Below, in pieces: positions 8,470 through 16,859 of a stretch of 53,409 nucleotides of DNA (within the stretch, counting starts at the first letter, position 1; every line of letters begins with the position of its first letter). Source of the DNA: Thermoplasmata archaeon (lineage in GTDB: Archaea > Thermoplasmatota > Thermoplasmata > Lutacidiplasmatales > UBA184); contig JASHSP010000042.1 of the NCBI GenBank assembly GCA_030038655.1, forward strand, positions 1 to 53,409. The letters are read 5' to 3'. A program made the position numbers and the translations under genes. The notes beneath the pieces were generated by a model. That model made no database searches, was not told the DNA's origin, and saw nothing but the letters and a program-made list of their open reading frames with translations.

Positions 8470-9474
8470 TTGAGCACGTACCCTGCAGCTCCGCAGATTG
8501 CTGGCCCCGCTCCGAACTCTTCGAGATCAATCGCACCATCATCTGGCGCTTTCAGCTCGGGTCGATTCGTTTCCGCCACTCTTGCGCTGGTCGCCGGGGT
8601 TCTCGGAGGAGTATCCACCGCTGTGGCCTGGTGGTCCGATTCCTTCCCCTCGAGCATCGTCTACTTTCTCCCGGGGGGTTCACTGACCGGCTCGGGTAGC
8701 AGCGGTACCGCCACCGCTACGTATGCGTCAGTGGGGTTTGGCCCGGTCGGTGCGCTCTACGAATCAGTACTCGCGATGGCTCTCGCCGTCACGGTCCTCA
8801 CGCTCATCGGAGGATCCGTCGGAGTCGTCGCCGCGTGGGGTAAGATCCGGAATCCCAGGGGGAAGGGAATGTTGCGCGGCCTGATCATCTCGGGTCTGGT
8901 GGTCGCCCTTGCCTCGCTCATCATCGTGCCGCCACTCCAACCGTACACCTTGTCCCAGTCCTCCGGTGGGTGTTCGGGGTATGGGTCCGAGTCACCCTGC
9001 AACTCGTTCTGGGGGGCGGGTGCCACGGGCGGTGTCAGTTCCTCGTGGGGTGCGAATCTGGGGTTCTATCTCATGGCCGCCGCCGCGATTCTCCTCGTCG
9101 TTTCCCTCCTGTTCTGGATCCGCGCCTGGTCCTCACCGTGGGGAAGTTCGCCCGAAGGATCGGTCGGGATTGCGGCCCAACCGCTCGCCCCCGGGGGGAG
9201 TACGCCAGAGTCAGCGGTGCCGGGGCCCGACCCGATCGAACGGCTGCTGCAGCTCAAGCAGCTCTTGGACTCCGGGCGTATCACAGAAGCGGAGTTTCAG
9301 CAGGCCAAATCGGGGCTGTTTACCAAATCTCCCACCGCGCAGCCGCAGCTCGGGAGCGGTCCACCAACGGGTGTTGAGGAGTCCTTAGCCCGATTAAGGG
9401 CCATGCGTGACTCGGGCCAGCTGAGCGAGGCAGAATACGCCGAGCTCCGCGCCCGGGTCCTCGCGCGGCTATGA
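8470..9474 (+). CDS. Multi-pass membrane protein with two C-terminal SHOCT domains
   Basis: A 334-residue protein with a Ser/Pro-rich N-terminus, about four transmembrane helices (ATLALVAGVLGGVSTAVAWW; LAMALAVTVLTLIGGSVGVVAAW; LRGLIISGLVVALASLIIVP; LGFYLMAAAAILLVVSLLFWI), a Ser/Gly-rich loop with Cys residues, and two SHOCT modules: RLLQLKQLLDSGRITEAEFQQAK and SLARLRAMRDSGQLSEAEYAELR. SHOCT domains are short oligomerisation modules. The TTG start at 8470 is the only good in-frame start at the right place. It follows the zinc-ribbon membrane gene on the same strand. Confidence 0.8.
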   Translation: MSTYPAAPQIAGPAPNSSRSIAPSSGAFSSGRFVSATLALVAGVLGGVSTAVAWWSDSFPSSIVYFLPGGSLTGSGSSGTATATYASVGFGPVGALYESVLAMALAVTVLTLIGGSVGVVAAWGKIRNPRGKGMLRGLIISGLVVALASLIIVPPLQPYTLSQSSGGCSGYGSESPCNSFWGAGATGGVSSSWGANLGFYLMAAAAILLVVSLLFWIRAWSSPWGSSPEGSVGIAAQPLAPGGSTPESAVPGPDPIERLLQLKQLLDSGRITEAEFQQAKSGLFTKSPTAQPQLGSGPPTGVEESLARLRAMRDSGQLSEAEYAELRARVLARL

Positions 9475-9817
9475 TCCGGGCGGAGTAGCACCTCGTCTCC
9501 GGCCTTCCGGGCTGGGTTCGGTGAGAATCGAACGCCACGGGTCCCTGCGACCCGCGCCCGACCGAGTTTGAACGGGAACCGACGACGGCTCCAACGAGAG
9601 ACGAGTCGATCGGCGTTACTCTGAGATTGGGGACGGGCTGTGGGAGTGGTGGGAGACAAGGCCGCGAGAAAAACTCCGCAGCAGGGTCACCGTTCGGGTC
9701 CCGGCCAAGACCTACCGCGAGGCGGAGCCCGAGGAGATGGGTGTGCTCCCCCCTTGCTGTAGGTGGAAACGGGGGGCTAGCCCGGTCCTCGACGGTTGTG
9801 GACCCTCAACGACCGCA
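9475..9817. other. Intergenic region without a recognisable gene
   Basis: This gap of about 340 bases separates the SHOCT gene from the nucleotidyltransferase operon promoter. I see no coding frame with family features, no tRNA and no repeat. G+C remains high until the abrupt A/T stretch at 9818. Confidence 0.5.
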
Positions 9818-9837
9818 ATATAATATTTATATTTAAT
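9818..9837 (+). promoter_or_regulatory. Very A/T-rich promoter of the nucleotidyltransferase operon
   Basis: The stretch ATATAATATTTATATTTAAT is pure A/T in an otherwise very G+C-rich sequence. It is centred about 28 bases before the ATG at 9856, the expected position for an archaeal TATA box and leaderless start. Its length, well over a normal TATA box, leaves room for a minor-groove (AT-hook) regulator. Confidence 0.75.
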
Positions 9838-9855
9838 AGGAACATTACTGGTACG

Positions 9856-10422
9856 ATGCGAGTCGAAGCGGGCTTGTTCCGAGAAACGGGAGAGCGCCCG
9901 CTCCCTCGGGAAATGCTCTCCAGGTGGCCGCGAGTACGGGGGCGTCCCAGGAAGGAGTATCGGCCTCGAATACGGTCGGCGGGAGACGTCGACCGGCTTC
10001 GGCGCCACCATGTTCCCGCCCTGCTGATCACTCCTGAGTGGGTTACGAGCTCGGGCTACCCCGTACATTTCCGCCCGTGGCTGGCGCTGCCCGAACAACT
10101 ATCGATCAAGGTCTCGTCGGATTTCCGAGTCCTTCCCGTGAAGGATGCCGAGGCTCTCCGGGATCCCGGAGTCGAGGAGCTCGTGGCCCTGCTGCTTCGA
10201 TTCGATCCTTTGGCAGCGCGAGTGGTCGCCTCCCGAAACCGGACGAAGCTCAACCCGAACGAGCTTTACCGACGGATCCGGAACGAAGGTCTCGATCGGG
10301 CTGCGACCAAGGTCCGGCTCCAGGACTTCGCCCGGTCGCTCCCGGTCGTCGGGGCGTCGTTACCGCGTGAGGAGCTTCTCTGGGTCGAACGAAACAATCC
10401 GCCTGTCGCGGAGATGCCGTGA
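9856..10422 (+). CDS. Putative antitoxin/partner protein with AT-hook-like motif
   Basis: A 188-residue protein not assigned to a family. Near its N-terminus it has RVRGRPRKEYRPR (about 26-38), a close match to the AT-hook core RGRP flanked by basic residues. The remainder is mixed helix and strand, with the helical segment VEELVALLLRFDPLAARVVASR. The ATG at 9856 was chosen because the A/T-rich promoter ends just before it; the track start at 9796 lies upstream of the TATA element. Its stop overlaps the next start as GTGA, so the two are translationally coupled. This gene order, with a putative DNA binder first and a nucleotidyltransferase second, resembles type IV AbiE-like pairs, but homology to AbiEi is not shown. 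Confidence 0.6.
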   Translation: MRVEAGLFRETGERPLPREMLSRWPRVRGRPRKEYRPRIRSAGDVDRLRRHHVPALLITPEWVTSSGYPVHFRPWLALPEQLSIKVSSDFRVLPVKDAEALRDPGVEELVALLLRFDPLAARVVASRNRTKLNPNELYRRIRNEGLDRAATKVRLQDFARSLPVVGASLPREELLWVERNNPPVAEMP

Positions 10423-10997
10423 CCGAACCGGGAGTCGCGGCAGCCCGCGACATCCTTCGGCGGCGGGGTATCCTTTTCGTCGTGATCGGGGGCCAGGCGG
10501 TCGCACGGGAGGCGGCGACCAGCACGCGCGATGTCGACGTGATGGTGGCGACCGACTCGTTCGGCAGGACGGTCGCACTCCTCCGAGAGGAGAAGGACCT
10601 CGCATTCGACTGGGAGACCGAACAACTTGCCCGTTTCCGGATACTTCCCCTCGGAGGCGTTCCGTTCGATGTGATCAACGCTGCCACCTTTTCCGGGGCG
10701 AGGCCCGGTGACGAATTCTTCCACTTTCTCGCTCGAGAGAGCTCGACGGGAGAGGACGGGATCGCGTACGCATCCCCCGAGGCGGTGTGGTATACGCGAC
10801 TGATGACCAAGCGTTGGAGGGCGTACGCCGAGAAGATCGTCACGAACGTGATCGATGGCGTCGCCCCCCACCGGCTGACTGGGGTCGAAGAGATCGCGCG
10901 ACTCTTCGGAACCGAGGCTACGATCCGGACGCGTCTCGCCTACGTGAGAGAGGAGCTGGCGAGACCGGACGTCGGGCCGCTCCTCCGCCGCCCGTAG
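10419..10997 (+). CDS. Nucleotidyltransferase-fold protein (AbiEii/MNT-like)
   Basis: A 192-residue protein with the Pol-beta nucleotidyltransferase signature: VVIGGQAVAREAATSTRDVDVMV places Gly24-Gly25 and Asp38/Asp40, and VPFDVI (Asp84) gives the third carboxylate. The pattern fits small nucleotidyltransferases of toxin-antitoxin and antiphage systems (AbiEii, MNT-HEPN and DUF6036-like groups). The helical C-terminus includes RLTGVEEIARLFGTEATIRTRLAYV. The GTG at 10419 overlaps the preceding gene by four bases. If active it would transfer an NMP to an RNA or protein target. The catalytic residues are all present, so it is not obviously dead. Confidence 0.8.
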   Translation: MTEPGVAAARDILRRRGILFVVIGGQAVAREAATSTRDVDVMVATDSFGRTVALLREEKDLAFDWETEQLARFRILPLGGVPFDVINAATFSGARPGDEFFHFLARESSTGEDGIAYASPEAVWYTRLMTKRWRAYAEKIVTNVIDGVAPHRLTGVEEIARLFGTEATIRTRLAYVREELARPDVGPLLRRP

Positions 10998-11154
10998 GTG
11001 ACTAGCGCCGGTGCCCTCGGCCTCGGCAATTGTCGGACGCAACACCGTTCGGGTCATAGCGGAGGACGGCGATTGACGACGAAAGCCGCCCGGCGCAGCG
11101 CCCACGGGACCAAGGATTATGAACAGCTCCGCGGAGAAAACTACGGTGAGTGCC

Positions 11155-11514
11155 ATGCCGACGCTGTTCGTCCGATGCGCCTCGTGCCGGTCGGGATTCC
11201 CGACCCCCATCGCCGTGCCGTCCGCAGTCGAGGAAGGGATGTTGGTGAGCGGACTAACCCTCACCTGCCCCCGCTGTGGAACTGAGCACAACTACTACAC
11301 GAAGGACTTCAGGGTTCCGGAGACTGTCGCAGGAAGCGGGGATCCTCCTCCGAGCATGCCCCTCCAGGATGCAGCCCCCAGCGAATCTCCTCCGCTGGAG
11401 CAGAACCCGGCCCTCGCGGCCGGACTCCGCCAAGGGGTGCGGTCCACGGGACTGTCGTGCCAGTCCGCAGCGCCGAACCCGCTTCCCCGCAAGAGACGAA
11501 CGGCTCGCTCGTGA
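11155..11514 (+). CDS. Small zinc-ribbon protein with a disordered tail
   Basis: Residues 1-50 make a zinc-binding unit: FVRCASCRSGF gives the first CxxC and LTCPRCGTEHNYYTKDF the second, with a beta-rich linker. The tail of about 70 residues is Pro/Ser/Ala-rich and ends in basic residues. The ATG at 11155 (MPTLFVRCASC) is preferred; the one at 11119 adds 12 polar residues. A GGATTATGAA element at about 11113-11122 could be the TATA box. No function is recognised. Confidence 0.55.
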   Translation: MPTLFVRCASCRSGFPTPIAVPSAVEEGMLVSGLTLTCPRCGTEHNYYTKDFRVPETVAGSGDPPPSMPLQDAAPSESPPLEQNPALAAGLRQGVRSTGLSCQSAAPNPLPRKRRTARS

Positions 11515-11743
11515 CGGGAGTTCACGGGGTGCGAGCGCACGGGGCCGGAACGCGGTCTGGCCATGGAGGGGGTACCTCCGGGGCCGAGCGCCGCGCGCGT
11601 CGCCCCTCTCTCAAGGGTCGACCAGGGCTCGCTCGGTTCGGCCCGGTTCCGGTGGCTCAACCGGATTCGGTCAGTTCCGTCCGCTCACTCCCCCGGTTCC
11701 GAGGGGTTGGAAGCACGCAGACGGTGCGTTCATCGCAGTCCTC

Positions 11744-12763
11744 TCACCCTACTCCCGTTCTCTCCCGGTTTTGTTGCTCCTCGGCTCTCTTGTCGTAGGG
11801 GTAGGTGACCTCGAGCTCGCTGGCCCGGTCCAATGTCGCGATCTGGTCCTTGCCGAGCGACCAGTCCGCCGAGCCCAGGTTCTCCGATAGTTGATCGAGA
11901 TTTCGTGCCCCGATGATCGGTGCGGTGACCCCCGGTCGCTGCAACAGCCAGTTCAGCGCGACCTGGGACATCGGCTTGCCCGCCTCCTGAGCGACTTGCT
12001 CGACGGCCCGAACGATGCGGCTCGTACGGTCGTTATCAAACCGGCCCGAGTAGAATTCGATATCCTCGGCATCGGCGATCCGGGTGCCGGCCGGAGGGTT
12101 GCGAATCCCGTTCTTGTACTTCCCCGAGAGAACCCCGCCGGCCATAGGACTCCAGGGAAGCACCGCGATATCCTCCGCCCTGCACATCGGGAGGAGCTCG
12201 AACTCGGTCGCCCGCGCGTACAGGCTGTACTGGGGCTGAAGGCTCACGGGCTCGTGCCAGCCGCGCGATCGGCAGAGTTGGAGCGCCTTCTCAAACTGCC
12301 AGGCCCGGTAGTTGCTCACGCCCACGTAGCGGATCGATCCGTCTTCAACCAGGGTGTTGAGCGCCCCGAAGGTCTCGCCCAGCGGTGTGAGCGGGTCCCA
12401 GGCGTGGACCTGCAGCAGGTCGATGTAGTCGGTCTGCAAGCGATGAAGGCTGTCGGCAACGGCGTGGAAGAGGTGCTTTCGGGAAAGACCCACGCTGTTC
12501 GCCCCTTCGCCGGTCCGGAACCGGGCCTTTGTGGCTAGGACGATGTTCTGCCGGTCGTGGTGGATAAGCCACCTGCCGATGATCTCTTCGGAGGCACCGG
12601 ACGAGTAGACGTTCGACGTATCCAGAAAGTTGCCCCCTACCCCGGTGAATCGGTCAATCATGCGGTGAGCGGTCTCCTCGTTGGTCTGCCAGGCGAACGT
12701 CATCGTTCCGAGGCAGAGCTCGCTGACCAGCGTTCCGGTCCGTCCCAGCTTCCTCAGCTTCAT
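11744..12763 (-). CDS. Aldo/keto reductase
   Basis: A 339-residue TIM-barrel NADPH-dependent oxidoreductase. The catalytic tetrad is complete: Asp48 and Tyr53 (NFLDTSNVY), Lys in LATKARF and His in DLLQVHAWD. The NADPH-binding C-terminal part contains APIIGARNLDQLSENLG. It resembles the YajO/AKR11-type soluble reductases that reduce aldehydes and ketones. The ATG at 12763 (MKLRKLGRTGTLVSEL) has a TATA-like GAATATTCG centred 23 bases upstream, so the track start at 12808 is rejected. Upstream and in the same direction is the second cyclase gene. Confidence 0.9.
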   Translation of the reverse strand: MKLRKLGRTGTLVSELCLGTMTFAWQTNEETAHRMIDRFTGVGGNFLDTSNVYSSGASEEIIGRWLIHHDRQNIVLATKARFRTGEGANSVGLSRKHLFHAVADSLHRLQTDYIDLLQVHAWDPLTPLGETFGALNTLVEDGSIRYVGVSNYRAWQFEKALQLCRSRGWHEPVSLQPQYSLYARATEFELLPMCRAEDIAVLPWSPMAGGVLSGKYKNGIRNPPAGTRIADAEDIEFYSGRFDNDRTSRIVRAVEQVAQEAGKPMSQVALNWLLQRPGVTAPIIGARNLDQLSENLGSADWSLGKDQIATLDRASELEVTYPYDKRAEEQQNRERTGVG

Positions 12764-12956
12764 GAGTACCCGAACGTTCGGCGAATATTGACGCTTCTCG
12801 CCGCCCATTCGGCGGCATTCCGAACGATTCGCTCCGCGGAGGATGGCCGCGGGCAGGGTGAGAGCGGGCGACTTCGGTCAGGTCGACTGTCCAAGAGTTC
12901 GTCGTCGAAGCATCCAAGGACGGGTGAGTCCGCCGGACTTTCGGCACACCGGGCCG

Positions 12957-14906
12957 TCACGAAGAGCGCGGAAGGGCCAGGCCCACGGATTCCAGGAGCG
13001 ACCTGAGACGGGGATCTTTTCGAACTTCGGCGAAGAGAGGCGAGTACATCAGTTGGGGCGCGGGGAGTCTGTGGTCCTTCGCTGCGGCCGACATGTGCTC
13101 GAAGAATCTGTCCGCCTCCCCGAGCGCCAGATAGACGAAGCCTGCTCGAGTCGCCCCCACCCCGCCGGATTGTTGGGGGGAATCCAACTTTGCGATCATC
13201 CGCATCGCCGCGGACCGGTCACCCTTGAGGGCGGCGAGGTACCCCAGATACAGGTAGGTGTCGAGATCGGTAGGGCTAAGCCTCTCAACCTCGCTCACCA
13301 TCTCGCCGGCCTTCTGCAAGTCCCCCTTCGCGAAGTAGTAATCGGCCATCCGGCGGTACGTGTTGGAGGGATCCAAGTGGAGCGTCCGCTTCCAATGCTC
13401 CAGGGCTTCCGCATCCCTCCCCGCGTAAAAGTACGCGGCCCCGAGAATCCGGATCGTGCGGGGGGAAAGGGGGTCCAGCTGGTAGGCCATCTCGCTCTGA
13501 CGGACCAATTCTCCCAAGTTCCCCTTCAAGGACTCGATACTCCCCAGCACGATGTGTACGTCCGCGAGGTTGGGGTTCAGTTCCAGCGCCTCCCTCGCCT
13601 CCTTCTCTTGCATCTCGAGTGGGTCGTCCGCCATGGCGGACAGCTCGGCAAGCACGGCATGCGCTTCGGCGAGGTCGGGAGCCAGGGTGCGGGCCCTCTC
13701 TGCGGCGGCCCGACCGTGTTCGATGGCTTCCGGCCAAGGTATCAAGCCTCGGAATCCCAGATTCCGATAGCAGATCGCTAGGCCGGCGAGCGCCCGGGAA
13801 AAGGAAGGGTCCTTCGCAACGGCGTGCTCGAAGAGTCTCAGCGATTGCCGTAGCGCCTGCTCTTCTCGGCGCCAGAGGAGCGCGCTCCCCTGAAGGAAGT
13901 ACAGGTAGGCCTCGGTGTCCTCGGTCCCTCTCGGACGTGCGACCGGAGCGGCCGCCGCCAGCAGTTCGCTCGGAAGCGACTCGGTGACCTTGGCCGCGAT
14001 CGCGCTCTGGACCGCAAAAATGTCGTCCAAGGTGTCATCGTAGGTCGATGCCGACAGATGCGCCTCGGAAGCGACGTCGATCACTTGGACCGTGACCCGG
14101 ATCCGGTTCCCGACCTTCCGGACGCTCCCCTCGACGGCCGTCCCGACCCCGAGCTCTCGACCGATTTCGGAGACGTGCTTCTTGCCCCCCTTGTAGGCCA
14201 TTACGGAGGTCCGCGCGATGACTTGGAGCCCCTTCACTAGCGAGAGGCTCCCGATCAATTCCTCGGTGAGTCCGTCGGAGAAGTATTCGTCATTCGGGTC
14301 CGGACTCATGCTCACGAACGGGAGGACGGCGACACGGTTCCTATCCAGGGGGATCGAAGCGCGGCCGGTGGAAGGGAGTTCCCGCGGGGTCCGAGTCAGC
14401 AGGAGCCGGTAGACATCGACCGGGAACAGCACGCCCTTGAGTGCTCTCGGTTCCAGCTTCTCCAGTCGGTTTCTGATCTTGTTCCGGACAAGGCCGAACA
14501 CCGGCTCGGAGATGCAGATTCCTCCCGGATCCGCGAGCGGTTCGATCCGGGACGCGACGTTGACGGAGTCTCCAAAGACGTCTCCGGCCCGCTCCTCGAT
14601 GTCCCCGAGGTGGACACCGATTCGGATCCGGATGGGCTCGCTCTCCGGTTGCGAGTTGCGGGCGAGCAGACGTTCCTGGACCTCGATCGCGCATTCCACG
14701 GCCCGCAGGGCGCTGTCGAACACGACCAGGAAACCGTCGCCGGTCGACTTGATCTCGCGACCCTGGTGGGAGGAGAAGAGCGGTCGGACGATCGCCTCCT
14801 GCTCGTCCCGCAGCCGGAGTGCGTTCGCTTCGTCGACCTGAGCGGCGGCCGTCGAACCGACCGTGTCCGTGAACATGATGGCGGCGAGCCGACGTGTCGA
14901 GGCCAC
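12957..14906 (-). CDS. Second class III adenylate cyclase-TolB-like-TPR protein
   Basis: A 649-residue paralogue of the 4121-6097 protein with the same order of domains. The cyclase domain has AAIMFTDTVGST (first metal Asp), REIKSTGDGFLVVF (specificity Lys and second Asp), GDVFG (specificity Asp) and VNVASRIE (Asn, Arg). The TolB-like domain reads VAVLPFVSMSPDPNDEYFSDGLTEELI, and TPR repeats fill the rest (for example LVRQSEMAYQLDPLSPRTIRILGAAYFYAGRDAEALEHW). The GTG at 14906 (MASTRRLAAIMF) aligns with the paralogue's start and has a TATA element 25 bases upstream; the track ATG at 14921 would lie too close to that element. It is predicted to make cAMP. Both copies seem catalytically intact. 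Confidence 0.9.
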   Translation of the reverse strand: MASTRRLAAIMFTDTVGSTAAAQVDEANALRLRDEQEAIVRPLFSSHQGREIKSTGDGFLVVFDSALRAVECAIEVQERLLARNSQPESEPIRIRIGVHLGDIEERAGDVFGDSVNVASRIEPLADPGGICISEPVFGLVRNKIRNRLEKLEPRALKGVLFPVDVYRLLLTRTPRELPSTGRASIPLDRNRVAVLPFVSMSPDPNDEYFSDGLTEELIGSLSLVKGLQVIARTSVMAYKGGKKHVSEIGRELGVGTAVEGSVRKVGNRIRVTVQVIDVASEAHLSASTYDDTLDDIFAVQSAIAAKVTESLPSELLAAAAPVARPRGTEDTEAYLYFLQGSALLWRREEQALRQSLRLFEHAVAKDPSFSRALAGLAICYRNLGFRGLIPWPEAIEHGRAAAERARTLAPDLAEAHAVLAELSAMADDPLEMQEKEAREALELNPNLADVHIVLGSIESLKGNLGELVRQSEMAYQLDPLSPRTIRILGAAYFYAGRDAEALEHWKRTLHLDPSNTYRRMADYYFAKGDLQKAGEMVSEVERLSPTDLDTYLYLGYLAALKGDRSAAMRMIAKLDSPQQSGGVGATRAGFVYLALGEADRFFEHMSAAAKDHRLPAPQLMYSPLFAEVRKDPRLRSLLESVGLALPRSS

Positions 14907-14925
14907 ATCCCAAAATCGCATCGCT

Positions 14926-14937
14926 TAGATTAATTCC
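14926..14937 (-). promoter_or_regulatory. TATA-like element of the second cyclase gene
   Basis: The minus strand reads GGAATTAATCTA, centred about 25 bases upstream of the GTG at 14906. This decides the start: transcription would begin at or near that GTG and exclude the ATG at 14921. Confidence 0.6.
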
Positions 14938-15685
14938 CGGTTCGGGCGAACGCTTCGGAAGCTGACCTGAGAGGCGAGGAGTCGTGGGTTCTCGAGCATC
15001 CTACAGAGTTCACCCGCATCGCAGCGGGAGCTGGCTAGTTCCTCCTCCGATACCTCAGAGCCCGTGCAGAATCAGCGCCACTTCCCCCTCGCCTACGCTT
15101 TCAGCTCGTAGCGATGGTTTGGCGCTTGGAGCAGCGCGAGTTGCGAGAGGGTGTGGACGTCCTCCGAGACGTACCCCCCATCTTCACGCACGAGAGGGCG
15201 CGATCGACCGAGAGCCGACCGCCGGGTCCTCTCGGAGCAGGCTCGAGATAGGCTCGGAGGGGGTTCGGGGGTAAAGGAGGGTCCTCGCCAGCTCTCCCCC
15301 GACCCTTCCCCGACTCCTCATCGCGATCCCCATCCTGACCGACTTCGCGGCCGCGCTGACGATGACCCGGTCGGGGACCTCAGGGCTCCCGTAGCCCGCC
15401 ATGGCCTCGATCTTGCGGCTGTGCCCCCCGTTCGTGAGGTTTTACCGGAGGGGGCTGTTCCGGGCGGTCACCTCGCAATGCCCGCGAGATTGCCGCGGGG
15501 GACTGCACCGATCGCGTGCAGCGAGCCCACACTTCCCTGGGAGCGCCGTAGTCGACGATACCGCCCGGGCCCGGCCGGGACGGCAATCGCCGGGTCAATT
15601 CGGCTTGACGAGACACTTAACGATTTCCCGATAGGGATGGAGGTAGCGGGACGAGACGACGAGCCAGCACTGCCAGAGCGGGCGT
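14938..15685. other. Long intergenic region, no convincing gene
   Basis: About 750 bases. An ATG frame at 15114-15251 (45 codons, VWRLEQRELREGVDVLRDVP) looks mildly protein-like but has no family match or start signal and could be a gene remnant. The long track frame 15151..16500 is low-complexity and overlaps the better gene at 15686. No tRNA or repeat was found. Confidence 0.45.
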
Positions 15686-16426
15686 ATGGCGACAGACTTG
15701 GACGCTGTCCGCGAGGAGATTGGCCGCGAGCACCAGGTGATAGTTTACCCGCTTCTCGATCGGCTGATCCAGATGTCCGCCGAGGTTCCGCCGGATGTCG
15801 ACTATCCGCTGGCGTACCTACGAGAAGGCCTCGAACTCCTGAGCCGATACCTGGCAAACCTGCGCGACCGCTGGGTTTCGGGGGTGTTCGTCCGTCTCGG
15901 AGCGCGGCCCAAGAGAACCTCACCCGTATCCGAGTTCCACCAGATCCGCGAGGAACAATCCGTGGAGCAAGACCACGTGGTTGCCTTGGAGGACCTGGTC
16001 GAGGGGGTCCGAGAGAACCGGTTTCACGCCCGTTGGCGGTTGGAGATAAACCTGCGAAACGACGCTCTCGCCGAAAAAGCCTGGGCCGAGGAAGAGGAGC
16101 GGTTCGCCCGCGAGTGCCTGCCGGGAGGGACCGATGCGGACACGGGTCGCTCCTTGCGCGATATGCTCGAACTGCTGCGGCCCGAGGCTACGGCGCTGGC
16201 CGAGGCCGTCAAGTCCTACATCGCGCGCCCCGTCCATGGGCTCCCCCCGGCTTCCCCCCGCAGCACCTTACCGGCTGTCCCGAAGTTCGCGACTTCTCGG
16301 GCGGTACGGGCCAGCGCAGCTGGGGAGGCCCTGGCACGCTGTGCTCCCGGAAGTGCGATGCTGCTGCTGAGCCGGCCCAGCGCTTTTCGAGTGGGGAAGG
16401 TCACCAGTCTGTCCGGGCCTCTTTAA
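15686..16426 (+). CDS. Helical protein, possibly hemerythrin-like
   Basis: A 246-residue protein. Residues 1-150 are strongly helical with charged heptad-like segments: VREEIGREHQVIVYPLLDRLIQMSAE, LREGLELLSRYLANLRDRWV, FHQIREEQSVEQDHVVALEDLVEGV and NDALAEKAWAEEEERFARECLPG. The spacing of His and Glu (EHQ, FHQIREEQ, EQDH, EEEERF) resembles a hemerythrin HHE four-helix bundle, but not all ligands can be matched. The C-terminal ~70 residues are Pro/Ala/Ser-rich and probably disordered. The ATG at 15686 follows GGCGT and gives the bundle a normal N-terminus. Treat the oxygen- or metal-binding role as a guess. Confidence 0.6.
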   Translation: MATDLDAVREEIGREHQVIVYPLLDRLIQMSAEVPPDVDYPLAYLREGLELLSRYLANLRDRWVSGVFVRLGARPKRTSPVSEFHQIREEQSVEQDHVVALEDLVEGVRENRFHARWRLEINLRNDALAEKAWAEEEERFARECLPGGTDADTGRSLRDMLELLRPEATALAEAVKSYIARPVHGLPPASPRSTLPAVPKFATSRAVRASAAGEALARCAPGSAMLLLSRPSAFRVGKVTSLSGPL

Positions 16427-16859
16427 ACCTCATTCGGGGCCCGCCGTCAGGTCCCCACGATGGGCCGGGAGCGACTTCCACCAGGATGCCGGGGTGGTAG
16501 CGAGACCGCCGGCCGCGTCGGAGTGCCAAGCGGCGGATGGTCGCACTAGCGTGAATCACACTCCGACGGGGTTCAGTCGTCACGGAATCTACCGGTTGCT
16601 CGCCGGGAATGGAGCGCGGCGAGGCTCGTACTTAGTCCCTCTGTGAGGCAGAGAAAATCAGGGGCCATCGGGGCACCTCACGCTTGAGGTTTGAACCACC
16701 TCGACCAGGGCAGGTGACATACACCCCGGACGTCGAAGACGATCACGTCGGCAACGGCTGGATGGGTCGTGGAGACGCGGAAGTCTGAGGGGAGTCCGTC
16801 AAACCGGATCCGGAATCGTTCGACCGAAGTTCTAAGAACCGAGAACGATACGGTTCGGC
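16427..16859. other. Intergenic region with two small hairpins
   Basis: No gene is seen in these ~430 bases. Two short perfect stems occur close together: CTCTG-TGAGG-CAGAG (16639-16653) and CCTCA-CGCT-TGAGG (16676-16689). A third, GAGGT-TTGAACC-ACCTC, overlaps the second and mimics a tRNA T-arm but no acceptor stem fits. The arrangement could be a structured RNA or chance. Confidence 0.35.

Noticed and set aside
8259-8657. 132-residue minus-strand ORF over the 8.2-8.47 kb gap
   Set aside because: More than half is antisense to the SHOCT gene; only the last 20 residues look protein-like, and no start is available within the gap.
9741-9777. CCCCCC...GGGGGG stem before the A/T-rich promoter
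   Set aside because: A six-pair homopolymeric stem with a long loop is expected by chance in such G+C-rich sequence.
15114-15251. 45-codon ORF in the 14.9-15.7 kb gap
   Set aside because: It has mildly protein-like composition but no start signal, no family match and no support from neighbours.
15151-16500. 449-residue plus-strand ORF
   Set aside because: It is Arg/Pro/Gly-rich throughout with no domain, and the ORF 15686..16426 in another frame has proper helical protein character.
16686-16702. tRNA T-arm-like stem GAGGT-TTGAACC-ACCTC
   Set aside because: The loop lacks the usual C at the third position, and no 5' acceptor strand pairs with the following bases.
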